A DNA stretch of 64,000 bases. Origin: Planctomycetota bacterium. GTDB taxonomy: Bacteria > Planctomycetota > JAJSAM01 > JAJVHW01. The notes below the pieces were generated by a model. The model did not search any database. It saw only the letters and a list, made by a program, of their open reading frames with translations, and was not told the origin of the DNA. The stretch is from positions 1 through 64,000 of the forward strand of contig JAJFFG010000067.1 in NCBI GenBank assembly GCA_021776825.1, in the 5' to 3' direction. The first letter of the stretch is position 1, and each line of letters opens with the position of its first letter. The position numbers and the translations under genes are program-made. Positions 7,820-15,879 of this stretch are shown here, one piece after another.

Positions 7820-8760
7820 GAGATCTCGAGGAGGATCTTCATCGCGCCGGGCCGTGCGGAGCGCTCGAACGCCGGTGCTGCGTTCTCGAGCGGGAGCGTC
7901 TCGTCGATCAGCGCTTCGACGTCCACGACGCCATCGGCAAGCATCGTCACGGCATCCGCGACACGTCCGCACCGCGTGCCGATCACGGCGATCTCGTTCA
8001 CGACGAGGTCGGTCGGGTCCAGCACCGCCGTCCCGGCGGCGGGCGCGCACGTGCTCTTCAGAGCCAGCGTGCCCCGTGGCCGCACGAGCGCACGCGCGGA
8101 CGACAAGCCACTCGGCGATCCTGTCGTGTCGACGACCAGGTCGAAGCGTTCGTCGGTCGACGCCACGACGTCCACTCCGCCATCCGCGAGGAACCCGACG
8201 CGCTCAGGATGGCGCGAGACTGCGACGACCTGGTGCCCCCTGGACACCAGAACCTGCGCGCACAACGCTCCCAGTCGCCCCGTCCCGACGACGGCAGCGC
8301 GTCCCGATCGGCGCGGCAACGTCATCGCCGCAGCGAGCGGCTCCGCGAACACGGCCTGGCGATCAGAGAGGCTCGCGGGAACGACGTGCAGGTTGGCGAC
8401 CGGCAGGACGAGTTCCTCCGCGAACGCTCCATCGAGCGCACGGATACCGAGCACACGGCGCTCGGGACAGTGACGCTCCTCTGTGCGCGCGCACTCTCCG
8501 CACACACCGCAGCCGACGTTGATGTCCCCCACCACGCGCTCGCCGACCAACGCGGGATCGGCAGGACACTCGACGACCTCGCCCATGGACTCGTGTCCCG
8601 GCACGCCGCTGAAGCCCTTGTATCCGGCGAGCAGTTCCAGGTCGGTCCCGCAGATCCCCGCGAGCCGCACGCGCACGCGTGCCCAGCCATCCGGCAGCTC
8701 CGGGCGCGGCCGATCGATGACGCGCACGACACCGTCGACGAGCTCGACCGCGCGCATCAT
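7816..8760 (-). CDS. Zinc-dependent alcohol dehydrogenase (MDR family)
   Basis: A medium-chain dehydrogenase/reductase of 314 residues. The N-terminal GroES-like domain has the catalytic-zinc signature GICGTD...GVPGHE and the four structural-zinc cysteines in CGVCGECARTEERHC. The NAD(P)-binding Rossmann motif is AVVGTGRLGALCAQVL. It is about 30 residues shorter than typical members. The substrate is unknown, and an alcohol or sugar-alcohol oxidation is likely. The ATG at 8760 overlaps the waaF stop (ATGA), so it is co-translated with the heptosyltransferase. A role in making an envelope sugar is possible but unproven. Confidence 0.88.
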   Translation of the reverse strand: MMRAVELVDGVVRVIDRPRPELPDGWARVRVRLAGICGTDLELLAGYKGFSGVPGHESMGEVVECPADPALVGERVVGDINVGCGVCGECARTEERHCPERRVLGIRALDGAFAEELVLPVANLHVVPASLSDRQAVFAEPLAAAMTLPRRSGRAAVVGTGRLGALCAQVLVSRGHQVVAVSRHPERVGFLADGGVDVVASTDERFDLVVDTTGSPSGLSSARALVRPRGTLALKSTCAPAAGTAVLDPTDLVVNEIAVIGTRCGRVADAVTMLADGVVDVEALIDETLPLENAAPAFERSARPGAMKILLEIS

Positions 8761-9854
8761 CCCGTGCGGTCCGGAGGCGCCGTCGCGGTGCGCGGCGGCA
8801 GCGCGAGAACGCGATCGACTGCGGCGAGCACCGGCGCGGCCTGGAGGTCCTGCAGACACCGCTGATGCACAAGCGGGCAGACCTTCTCGTGGCACGGCAT
8901 GCACTCGAGCGCAGGAGTCAACGTGACGACCTCTGAGCGCGTGTTCGGCTGCGCCGTCATGTTGGGGCTCGTCGACCCCATCACGCAGACGGTCGGCACG
9001 TCGAACGCGATCCCGAAGTGGCGCGGCCCGGTGTCGGTCGTGACCATCAGCGCGAGTCGCTTGACGATGCCCTTCAGCCCGGCCAGCGACAGGATGTTGC
9101 TCGACGTGCGGAGCACCGTGGGCACACCGGCCGCGACGATCGCGTCTTCGACGACCTTGCCGAGTGCCTCTTCGCCCGGACCGCACAGCACCATCGGTCG
9201 GAACCCACGATCGCGGTGGAGAGCCGCCGCGACCTCGCCAAATCGATCTGCGCGCCAGTGCTTGCTCGGACCAAACGATGCGCCGACGTTCAGGCCGACG
9301 ACCGGCGTCTCCGCCGCGCCACGCTCCGCCAGATACGCCGCCGCTTCTGCGTCGCCCTCTGGCGTGGAGGCCATCACCGCGTGGTCGCCCAGGATCTCGC
9401 AGCCAAGGTGCCGCGCGAAGTCGAGGTAGTACTGCGGCATCGGACGCGGCTTGCGGCGATGGCCCTTCATCTCGGGCTGGAGACGGTCCGTCAGCAGGAA
9501 GCCGCGACCGCCGTACGACCAGCCGAGTCGCCGCGGTACGCCGGACATGCGCAGCATCAGCGCCGAGCTGAACGAGTTCGGGCAGCAGACCGCCAGGTCG
9601 TAGCGCCGGCGTCGCACCTCCTGCGCCACGCGCCACATGCCACCGAGGCCGCTGTCGACGCCGTTCCGGTCGTAGTGGATCACGTCGTCGAAGATCGTGA
9701 GACCGTCGAGGATCGCGGCGCCCGAGCGCTGCACGATCAGGTCGATGGTCGCCCTCGGCTGCGCCTCGCGCAGCGTGCGCACGAGCGGCGTGGCCATGAC
9801 CACGTCGCCGAGCCAATTCGGCATGCGGACGACGATGCGGTTGAAGGCCTCCAC
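8757..9854 (-). CDS. waaF: ADP-heptose:LPS heptosyltransferase (GT9)
   Basis: Transfers heptose from ADP-heptose to the LPS inner core at the cytoplasmic face of the inner membrane. The 365 residues start with the family signature RIVVRMPNWLGDVVMATPLV. They also carry VGLNVGASFGPSKHWRADRF (donor-binding region) and DTGPRHFGIAFDVPTVCVMG, both typical of heptosyltransferase II. Four cysteines near the C-terminus (CMPCHEKVC...C) are a common GT9 tail feature. hldE and gmhB at 19-21 kb would make the donor. It is the first gene of a three-gene operon. Heptosyltransferase I or III specificity cannot be excluded. Confidence 0.92.
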   Translation of the reverse strand: MEAFNRIVVRMPNWLGDVVMATPLVRTLREAQPRATIDLIVQRSGAAILDGLTIFDDVIHYDRNGVDSGLGGMWRVAQEVRRRRYDLAVCCPNSFSSALMLRMSGVPRRLGWSYGGRGFLLTDRLQPEMKGHRRKPRPMPQYYLDFARHLGCEILGDHAVMASTPEGDAEAAAYLAERGAAETPVVGLNVGASFGPSKHWRADRFGEVAAALHRDRGFRPMVLCGPGEEALGKVVEDAIVAAGVPTVLRTSSNILSLAGLKGIVKRLALMVTTDTGPRHFGIAFDVPTVCVMGSTSPNMTAQPNTRSEVVTLTPALECMPCHEKVCPLVHQRCLQDLQAAPVLAAVDRVLALPPRTATAPPDRTG

Positions 9855-9898
9855 GCCCGCGACGGTACGTGGTTGGCGAGGGCGGTCGATCTAATCGT

Positions 9899-10093
9899 TC
9901 ACGGCGATTGCGGGGTGCGTCGTTGGTGGGCGCGCGTCGCATGAGTGGCAATCGCCGCGCCCTCAGTTGTTGTTGGTCGGCTCCGCGGCTGCGAGAGCTC
10001 TCACGCGAGAGCCACCCCCTCGGCCGCAGCCTTGCGTGGCCTCATCTCCCGCGTCACGGATCTTGCGCTGACGCGCAACCTCCGCGCCCCGGG
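9899..10093 (+). repeat. Family-A multi-stem repeat, haplotype 1
   Basis: Stem 1 pairs CGATTGC (9905-9911) with GCAATCG (9948-9954). Stem 2 pairs GGCTGCG (9987-9993) with CGCAGCC (10025-10031) and encloses GCTCTC-ACGC-GAGAGC. The copy ends with GCGTCACG...GACGCGCAACC and a CGCGCCCCGGG box. Confidence 0.7.
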
Positions 10094-10157
10094 TGAGGAT
10101 CCGGACGACTTGGGGCTCCTCCGATCCAACGGGTCTACTTCGTCAACGACGCCGTAC

Positions 10158-10179
10158 GGGCGGATCTCCTGATCCGCCC
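10158..10179 (+). repeat. Family-H hairpin, GGATC type
   Basis: Perfect GGGCGGATC / GATCCGCCC stem with TCCT loop, about 65 bp downstream of the first family-A copy. The same A-then-H order occurs at 10.2-10.5, 15.2-15.4, 29.7-30.0 and 39.5-39.7 kb. Confidence 0.8.
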
Positions 10180-10189
10180 CGCCGACGCG

Positions 10190-10389
10190 GGGTCACATCG
10201 ATTGCGAATTGCGTCACAGGTGAACGACCGTCGCGAGATGCGGCAATCGCCGCGCCTCCCATGTTTCTGGTCGGCTCCGCGGCTGCGTCAGCTCGCACGC
10301 TAGAGCGACGCCCTCGGTCGCAGCCTTGCGTGGCCTCATTCCCCGCGTCACGCTGCTTGCGCTCGGGCGCAACCATCGCGCCCCGGGTT
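10190..10389 (+). repeat. Family-A multi-stem repeat, haplotype 1
   Basis: Stem 1 CGATTGC (10199-10205) pairs with GCAATCG about 40 nt later. Stem 2 is GGCTGCG / CGCAGCC as in the first copy, but with a diverged inner hairpin. It ends with the same CGCGCCCCGGG box. Confidence 0.7.
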
Positions 10390-10451
10390 CGGATTCGGAC
10401 CGGGGCCATCTGCTCCGTCCATGGGTCTAGGCATCGTCAACGGCGCCGTAC

Positions 10452-10473
10452 GGGCGGATCTCCTGATCCGCCC
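10452..10473 (+). repeat. Family-H hairpin, GGATC type
   Basis: Perfect 9-bp stem with TCCT loop, again shortly after a family-A copy. Confidence 0.8.
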
Positions 10474-10739
10474 CGCCGACGCGGTTGCGCGAACTCGATG
10501 CGGATCGTCGGCGCTCAGCGGACGACGCCGGTGGATCGCGCGGCTCCCGGCGATGATCCTCGCGGCTGCGCGCGCTCTTCGTGGTCGGGCGGCGACAGGT
10601 TTCGCCGATGGCCGTGCAGTCGACCGACGTCGCTCGCGGAGCGCCATCGCACCGACGTCACGTGGGCGACCCCAGCGGGCGGGGCCATCGACACAGCGAC
10701 CGCGTTGGGTTGGCGGGGGCGCGGTCCGTCCGTCTCCCG

Positions 10740-10940
10740 ACCCGGGGCGCGCTGGTTGCGCGCGAGCGCAAGCAGCGTGACGCGGGGAATGTGTGCGCGG
10801 AGGTCCTCGACCGGCGCCGGTTGCTCTCGAGAGAGAGGTGACGAGACCGAGCACACACCAGCAACAACGGAGGCGCGGCGATTGCCACATGCCCCCGACG
10901 CCCGTCCACCTACGACGCGCGACGCAATCGACGTGACCCC
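10740..10940 (-). repeat. Family-A multi-stem repeat, haplotype 2, inverted
   Basis: Read on the minus strand it has stem 1 CGATTGC...GCAATCG. Its middle stem then differs from haplotype 1: TGTGTGC pairs with GCACACA (10790-10796 and 10851-10857 on the plus strand) and encloses the palindrome ACCGGCGCCGGT. Ends are shared with haplotype 1. Confidence 0.7.
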
Positions 10941-11044
10941 GAGGCGCGGCGATTGCCGCATGTCCCGATGCCCGACACCAACCCACCGTCCGCAATCGGC
11001 GTGCCCCCCGTCCACCCACCAACCGCCAGCAATCGACGTGACCC
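10941..11044 (-). repeat. Truncated family-A copy, stem-1 end only
   Basis: Contains only the stem-1 half (GTCACGTCGATTGC read on the minus strand, GCAATCG repeated) and lacks the middle and last stems. It abuts the full copy head to tail. Confidence 0.55.
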
Positions 11045-11051
11045 CGCCCCC

Positions 11052-12020
11052 TCACGACACCGCGAAGCGCCAGATGCCGCGCACACAGAATCCGAGTGCG
11101 AGTCGCAACTCCGCGCCCTTCGCCGCGCGCTTCGACGGGCGGGCGACGTACGTCAGTGCGTCGCGAACCGCGTCCGTCAGGAGTCGCAGCAGGAACAGCG
11201 GCTTGAAGAGCACTCGGTAGAGCAACCCCGTCCCACGCCCGTGAAAGCGATCGACGTAACGGAACAGGCTCTCGACGTACCAGACGAGCGCGCGCGCGCC
11301 GTCGTGATCGCTGCTGGCACCACCCGCATGACGCACGGTCGCAGCCGCGACGAAGCGCACGCGCTGACCGAAGAGCGCGACACGCCGACAGAGATCGGCC
11401 TCCTCGAAGTAGAGGAAGTAGCGGGCGTCGAACCCACCGAGTGCCCGGAACGTCTCGCCGCGCACCGCCAGCGCCGCCCCCATCACGACGTCGACATCGG
11501 CGTCCTCCGTCGGGTGCGAGGCGAACGGCGTCTTGTACGCCGCGTACGCGCTGGCCCCGAACCGCAAGAAGCGCAGCGCCGTGTGCTGATGCAGCAACGC
11601 GAGCGAAGTCGGATGCCCGCGCACGGACGACTGCGGCGCTCCGTCGTCTTCCACGAGCGCCGGGCCGGCGACACCGATCTCCGCGTCGGCACGGAACGCG
11701 GCGATCAGCGCATCGAACGCGCCCGACTGCAACTCCGTGTCGCCGTTGAGAAAGAGCAGATGCTTCGCCCGCGGCCAGAGCTCGGCGCCCTGGTTGCACG
11801 CCGCGCCGAACCCGAGGTTGCGCGGACTCGCGAGCAGGGTGACCTGATTGCCGAGCTCGTCCTCCACTGCCGCGCCGCTCCCGTCGCGCGAGGCGTTGTC
11901 GACGACCGCGATCGTGACATCGAGGTCGCTCGCCGCCGCGTCGGCGAGCACGCTGCGTGCACACGCCAGCGTGCGCTCACGGGTCTCGTACGACACGATC
12001 ACGACGGCCAGGTCCGGCAT
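11052..12020 (-). CDS. Glycosyltransferase family 2, rhamnosyltransferase-like
   Basis: A GT-A fold inverting transferase of 322 residues. The start MPDLAVVIVSYETRERTL, the nucleotide-binding VVDNASRDGSG motif, NLGFGAACNQG and the DxD-type LFLNGDTELQSG are all clear. Later, GGFDARYFLYFEEADLCRR is the acceptor-side motif of WbbL-like rhamnosyltransferases. It probably adds a deoxyhexose to an O-antigen or similar chain. It follows the upstream GT with a 1-base stop/start overlap (TGATG), so the two are co-translated. The C-terminal ~60 residues are amphipathic and basic, suggesting peripheral membrane attachment. Confidence 0.92.
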   Translation of the reverse strand: MPDLAVVIVSYETRERTLACARSVLADAAASDLDVTIAVVDNASRDGSGAAVEDELGNQVTLLASPRNLGFGAACNQGAELWPRAKHLLFLNGDTELQSGAFDALIAAFRADAEIGVAGPALVEDDGAPQSSVRGHPTSLALLHQHTALRFLRFGASAYAAYKTPFASHPTEDADVDVVMGAALAVRGETFRALGGFDARYFLYFEEADLCRRVALFGQRVRFVAAATVRHAGGASSDHDGARALVWYVESLFRYVDRFHGRGTGLLYRVLFKPLFLLRLLTDAVRDALTYVARPSKRAAKGAELRLALGFCVRGIWRFAVS

Positions 12021-13024
12021 CAGACAGCGGTCCCAGCACGTACGCAGGCGGCGACAGCGGCGGCTGTCCGCGGGCCAATCACGCTCGTCGCGAAGTGCGC
12101 GACAACGTGCTCGCGACCCAGGGCGCCGAGAGTCGCCGCCGCGGCGGGATCATCGAGCAGCGCGATAACCGTCTCCTCGAAGCCGTCCGCGCCCGGCTCC
12201 GCCAGCCGCGCGGTGCGCCCGCCGTCCGCGATCGCGACGTTGGCCCCCACGGCGTGGGCGACGGCCGGTACGCCGCACGCCATGTACTGCAACATCTTGA
12301 AGCCGCACTTGCCGCGGCTCCACGGGTCGTCGGTGAGCGGCATCAGGCCGATCGAGAGAGACTGGAGGAACGCCACGTCGGCATCCTCGCTCCACGGTTC
12401 GAACGTCGCCTCCACGGGAACTTGGGGCGCTCGGTCCGCCATCACCGTGAACTCCACGTCGGCGCACCGCGCCAGGACGGCGCTCAGCGCGTCGCCGACA
12501 CCTTGAAGATACGCGCGCGTCGAGCGCGAGCCGATCCAGCCGATGCGGAGACCGGCGGGACTGTTTCCCGGACAGAACCGCTCGGTGTCGATCGGCGTCG
12601 GTGCCAACACACATGCCGTGTCGGGCGCCGCGGCGCGCACGTGATCCACGAGGTACTCGTTGCCCGCCAGAACCAGATCGGCGGCTCGCACGGTTCCGCG
12701 AAAGCGAGACACGCGGACCCTCGAGTGCGGCCGACCGCGGGCGGGGTCGCGGTACATCATCGCGTCGTCGAGTTCGTAGATGAGGCAGCGAGCCGAGCGA
12801 CGGAGCAGCATCAGCTCAGCGCGCGTGAACAGCTTGCGCAGCAAGAGCACAGCGTCGAACGATGTGAGCTCGCCGAACAGCGCGAAGCGCGCATGCAGTC
12901 GCTTGGGCAACGCGTGGATCACCACCTCCTCGAACCCGGCCGCCGCGTAGTGCGGCAGGAGCGCCCGGACGCGGTGGCGCACGACCGGGCCGTCCGGATC
13001 CGTGCAGAGCACTGCCAGTCTCAC
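12020..13024 (-). CDS. GT-B glycosyltransferase
   Basis: A 334-residue transferase of the GT4-like class. The start VRLAVLCTDPDGPVVRHRVR is set by the GTG overlapping the upstream methyltransferase stop. Supporting features are YELDDAMMYRDPA (common in a clade of exopolysaccharide GTs), the second-Rossmann entry LRIGWIGSRSTRAYL, and the C-terminal GLMPLTDDPWSRGKCGFKML with CGVPAVAHAVGANV. The Lys-Cys-Gly-Phe-Lys segment and the following loop are typical of GTs that process wall or capsule oligosaccharides. It sits between a methyltransferase and a GT2 gene in one operon. Donor and acceptor are unknown. Confidence 0.85.
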   Translation of the reverse strand: MRLAVLCTDPDGPVVRHRVRALLPHYAAAGFEEVVIHALPKRLHARFALFGELTSFDAVLLLRKLFTRAELMLLRRSARCLIYELDDAMMYRDPARGRPHSRVRVSRFRGTVRAADLVLAGNEYLVDHVRAAAPDTACVLAPTPIDTERFCPGNSPAGLRIGWIGSRSTRAYLQGVGDALSAVLARCADVEFTVMADRAPQVPVEATFEPWSEDADVAFLQSLSIGLMPLTDDPWSRGKCGFKMLQYMACGVPAVAHAVGANVAIADGGRTARLAEPGADGFEETVIALLDDPAAAATLGALGREHVVAHFATSVIGPRTAAAVAACVRAGTAV

Positions 13025-13746
13025 GAGGCGGCCGGTTTCCGCGCGATGACCAGGTAGCCCGTCGTGTGGATGCGCTTCCGGTCGAGCGGATCGAGCCACG
13101 ACAAGACGAGCGGCGCGAACACCGTGAAGAAGAGCATCGAGAACGGGTGCAGGATCAGGAACACGATCTTCCAGATCAGCGCGCGCTGCTTGTGGAACAG
13201 GTAGCGGTGCAGCGGCTGGATCTTGTCCCCGAGAAAGCGGAAGTAGCCGCCTTCGGGCTCGATCTCGTCCGCGACGAGTCCGGCCCGTTCCAGAAGCAGC
13301 CGAAGCCCGTAGCGCGTGTATCGGAAGTAGTCGTGCGGCTGCTGGTGTTCCTTGAACGACTGGGGTGCGGTCATGAATAGACGCCCGCCGGGCCGCAGCA
13401 CGCGCGCGACCTCGACCAGGAACGGCCCCGGGTCGGTCAGGTGCTCGAGGGTCTCCGTGCACAGCACAGCGTCGAACGACCCGTCCCGGAACGGCATCCG
13501 CATCAAATCGGCGGAGGCACTGAGCGCTCCGTAATCCCAGCGGGCGTCCCCGCGACCGTCATCCACGGTCACGTAGCGGGCGTGCCCGAAGCGTGCTCGG
13601 AACGGCGCCTCGCCGGCCCCGGCGTCCAGAACTCGCTCGCCCTGCGTTACCGCGGAGGCACAGCGTGTCACGAACGAGGACACCGCCGACCGGTGGAGGT
13701 CCAGTCGGTCGCGAAGGGAACGCGGGAGGAGGGAGCGCAGTCTCAA
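13021..13746 (-). CDS. SAM-dependent class I methyltransferase
   Basis: Contains the Methyltransf_11 pattern: motif I VLDAGAGEAPF, a DDGRGDARWDYG acidic loop, motif IV DAVLCTETLEHL, and LRPGGRLFMTAPQ. The C-terminal ~90 residues have two hydrophobic stretches (WKIVFLILHPFSMLFFTVF and a flanking segment), suggesting a membrane-associated substrate such as a lipid-linked glycan. The start is uncertain. I place a TTG at 13746 because the longer frame (to 13929) runs through the divergent promoter and start of the gene at 13920 and is arginine/proline-rich. It heads the three-gene glycan operon running to 11052. Confidence 0.8.
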   Translation of the reverse strand: MRLRSLLPRSLRDRLDLHRSAVSSFVTRCASAVTQGERVLDAGAGEAPFRARFGHARYVTVDDGRGDARWDYGALSASADLMRMPFRDGSFDAVLCTETLEHLTDPGPFLVEVARVLRPGGRLFMTAPQSFKEHQQPHDYFRYTRYGLRLLLERAGLVADEIEPEGGYFRFLGDKIQPLHRYLFHKQRALIWKIVFLILHPFSMLFFTVFAPLVLSWLDPLDRKRIHTTGYLVIARKPAAS

Positions 13747-13919
13747 ACGGGTCGAATCGACGGAAGTCCCTGGTGGGACCGAAGTAGAGCAGGCTCGGGC
13801 AGCGGGGTCCACGGCGTGCCGATGCTGCGGTTCCGGCGCTGCGCCACGCCCCCGCCGCTTGGTATGCTGCTTGCGCGATAGGAGCGGAGGCGACGACTCG
13901 CCCCGTAGCGGAGGACCCG

Positions 13920-15155
13920 ATGAAGACAACCCTGCATGCGATCGTCATGGCGGTGCTGCTGCTCGGCGGCGCAACGCTGCTGATAGCCCCTGTCCACGCG
14001 GACGAGATCGACGACCAAGTGGCGGAGCTCCAGAAGCTCGCCAAGGACGGCGACGACGGCAAGGTGCTCGCGAAGCTGACCGAGCTGCAGGACAGCGTGG
14101 ATGCGCGCGTCGTGAAGGCCGTCGCGAAGCTGACGAAGAACAAGAACGTGCGCATCGCCGCGGGCGCCGTCAAGAGCCTGGCGGCGCGCAAGGACAAGTC
14201 CTTCTTCAAGGCCGTGAAGTCGAAGATCGGCGACAAGAAGCTCGGGAAGAAGAAGCCGGACCTCTACGTCGCCTACCTGAAGGCCGCTGGCGAGTACCGC
14301 GAGCCCAAGTTCCTCGACGGCCTCGCCGACGTCGTGAAGAAGTACCTCCCGACCAACGCGCGCTTCTCGATGGCCGCGATCCGCTCGTACGGCACCGTCC
14401 GCGAGAAGGACGTCGTCGATCAGCTGATCACCTGGCTGGAGCAGTGCGACTCCGCGGGCGGCGGCAGCGGCTCGGGGGGCGGCGGCAGCGGCAAGTCGAT
14501 GAGCCAGGAGACGCGCGACAACTACGCCAAGGGCAAGAGCGCGTGCATCGACACGCTCGCCGAACTGACCGGCCAGGACATCGGCGACGCCAAGACCTGG
14601 AAGGACTGGTGGAAGAAGCGGAAGAAGAAGTTCACCTTCCCCGACCCCGACGCGCCAGAGGTCGACCCGGCGACGTTGTCCAAGTGGACCGACATCGCGT
14701 ACGGCTACACGGTCAACAAGCCGGAGGCGGCCGGCTGGATCTTCGAGAAGCCCGACGAGGCCGTCATCCGCATGCGCCTCGTCAACAAGGACGAGGACGG
14801 CTACGTGAACTGCCGTGCCGAGTTCCTGATCCACAATCTCACGCGCGAGAATCCGAAGACCGTCAAGGGCCTCGCCGAGTGGTACGTCGGTGACTACAAG
14901 GAGAACCGCTTCTCCGTGCTCTCGAAGGACCCCGTCCTCGAAGAGAAGAAGCTGAATGGCCACGACTGGTTCGTCGTGGCGGCGAAGGGCGACAGCGGCG
15001 GCAACTTCAAGGGCTGGGCGACAGCCGAGATGCGCGTGTACATCACGAAGCTCGACCACATCGCGCTCCGCATCGAGGCCACGACCCGGCTGGGGTCGGA
15101 GCCCGAGGTGATGAAGGCGCTCTGGGACGCGATCGAGGGCATGACCTGGGAGTAG
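13920..15155 (+). CDS. Secreted HEAT-repeat protein, function unknown
   Basis: The 411 residues begin with a signal peptide (MKTTLHAIVMAVLLLGGATL... cleaved near VHADE). Residues ~30-190 form Lys-rich helical repeats of HEAT type, interrupted by a Gly/Ser linker (GGGSGSGGGGSGK). A TWKDWWKKRKKKF motif near residue 225, reminiscent of secreted planctomycete HEAT proteins, separates a C-terminal domain (~240-411) that looks like a beta-rich sensor or binding domain. GGAGG lies 5 nt upstream of the ATG. It diverges from the methyltransferase gene. No enzymatic motif is seen. A periplasmic scaffold or binding role is a guess. Confidence 0.8.
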   Translation: MKTTLHAIVMAVLLLGGATLLIAPVHADEIDDQVAELQKLAKDGDDGKVLAKLTELQDSVDARVVKAVAKLTKNKNVRIAAGAVKSLAARKDKSFFKAVKSKIGDKKLGKKKPDLYVAYLKAAGEYREPKFLDGLADVVKKYLPTNARFSMAAIRSYGTVREKDVVDQLITWLEQCDSAGGGSGSGGGGSGKSMSQETRDNYAKGKSACIDTLAELTGQDIGDAKTWKDWWKKRKKKFTFPDPDAPEVDPATLSKWTDIAYGYTVNKPEAAGWIFEKPDEAVIRMRLVNKDEDGYVNCRAEFLIHNLTRENPKTVKGLAEWYVGDYKENRFSVLSKDPVLEEKKLNGHDWFVVAAKGDSGGNFKGWATAEMRVYITKLDHIALRIEATTRLGSEPEVMKALWDAIEGMTWE

Positions 15156-15180
15156 CGGTCACGCCGCGTGCGATGCGCAC

Positions 15181-15330
15181 ACGGCGCGCCCTCAGTTGTC
15201 TCTGGTCGGCTCCGCGGCTGCGTCAGCTCTCTCGCGAGCGCAACCGGTGTCGGTCGCAGCCTTGCGTGGCCTCATCTCCCGCGTCACGGCGCTTGCGCTA
15301 ACGCGCAACCGCCCCGCCCCGGGCGAGGAT
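15181..15330 (+). repeat. Family-A repeat, haplotype 1, 5'-truncated
   Basis: Retains GGCTGCG...CGCAGCC, the terminal GCGTCACGGCGCTTGCGC stem and a CGCCCCGGG box, but not the CGATTGC/GCAATCG stem. It begins ~25 bp after the stop of the secreted protein gene. Confidence 0.6.
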
Positions 15331-15387
15331 ACGGATCGGTGTCGTCTCCTCCCATCCAACGGGTCCGCTATCTCACCGGCGCCGTAG

Positions 15388-15409
15388 GGGCGGACCCCCT
15401 GGTCCGCCC
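15388..15409 (+). repeat. Family-H hairpin, GGACC type
   Basis: Perfect GGGCGGACC / GGTCCGCCC stem with CCCT loop, preceded by GTAG. Confidence 0.8.
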
Positions 15410-15699
15410 CGCCCGCTCGGGTCATCCGCGCGAGGCCGGTCCACTGGCGCTCGGCGAACGCCCCTCGTCATGCGAGCGGCCATCGGACGAGGGCGTCAGC
15501 CCCTACGGATTGCCGTTTGCGGCGGCGTCACCGAGTTGCGACCGCGATCGCCCGTGGCCGCCCGACCGGCCAGAGTCGTTCGCGGAGCGCCATCCACCCG
15601 TCTCGTCCGAGCAGCGCGCGTCGGCGGGGCGGAGCGGGGGCTCAGCCCCTACGAGCGGTACGCCGGATCCCGCGGTGCCGGAACTCAACGACCCCGTAC

Positions 15700-15721
15700 G
15701 GGCGGATCTCCTGATCCGCCC
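15700..15721 (+). repeat. Family-H hairpin, GGATC type
   Basis: Perfect GGGCGGATC / GATCCGCCC stem with TCCT loop. The flanks (GCCGGAACTCAACGACCCCG) match those of the hairpin at 2166, so the repeat unit is longer than the hairpin. Confidence 0.8.
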
Positions 15722-15879
15722 CGCCCGCTGGGGTGGCTCGCGCGAGGACCGTCCACCGGCGCACTGCGCGCGACCCTCGTCATGCGGACGGCCATCGGGC
15801 GAGCTCATGTCGCCTCGATACGGTCGCTCCGGTCCTCGCGCGTTGCTTCACGGCGCAGGCGTCCGGTCCCGCCCTCGCG

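Larger units (their letters stand above)
9855..11051. other. Repeat island between waaF and the GT2 gene
   Basis: About 1.2 kb without a gene. It contains two plus-oriented family-A copies, one full and one truncated minus-oriented family-A copy, and two family-H hairpins, listed separately. Reading frames here are repeat-derived. The promoter of waaF must lie in or beside the first copy. Confidence 0.65.
15156..15879. other. Convergent repeat-filled gap
   Basis: This 724-bp gap separates two converging genes. It contains one family-A copy without stem 1, two intact family-H hairpins and two degraded, reverse-oriented hairpins (around 15490-15502 and 15636-15655). No gene is supported. Confidence 0.6.

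Noticed and set aside
7816..9951. A single 711-codon frame covering waaF and the dehydrogenase
   Set aside because: Only the part from 8760 downward is dehydrogenase. The rest is a wrong-frame reading of waaF, whose own frame (8757-9854) has all heptosyltransferase motifs.
12020..13462. 480-codon start for the GT-B gene
   Set aside because: The first ~146 residues are a wrong-frame reading of the methyltransferase. The GTG at 13024 overlapping its stop is the natural start.
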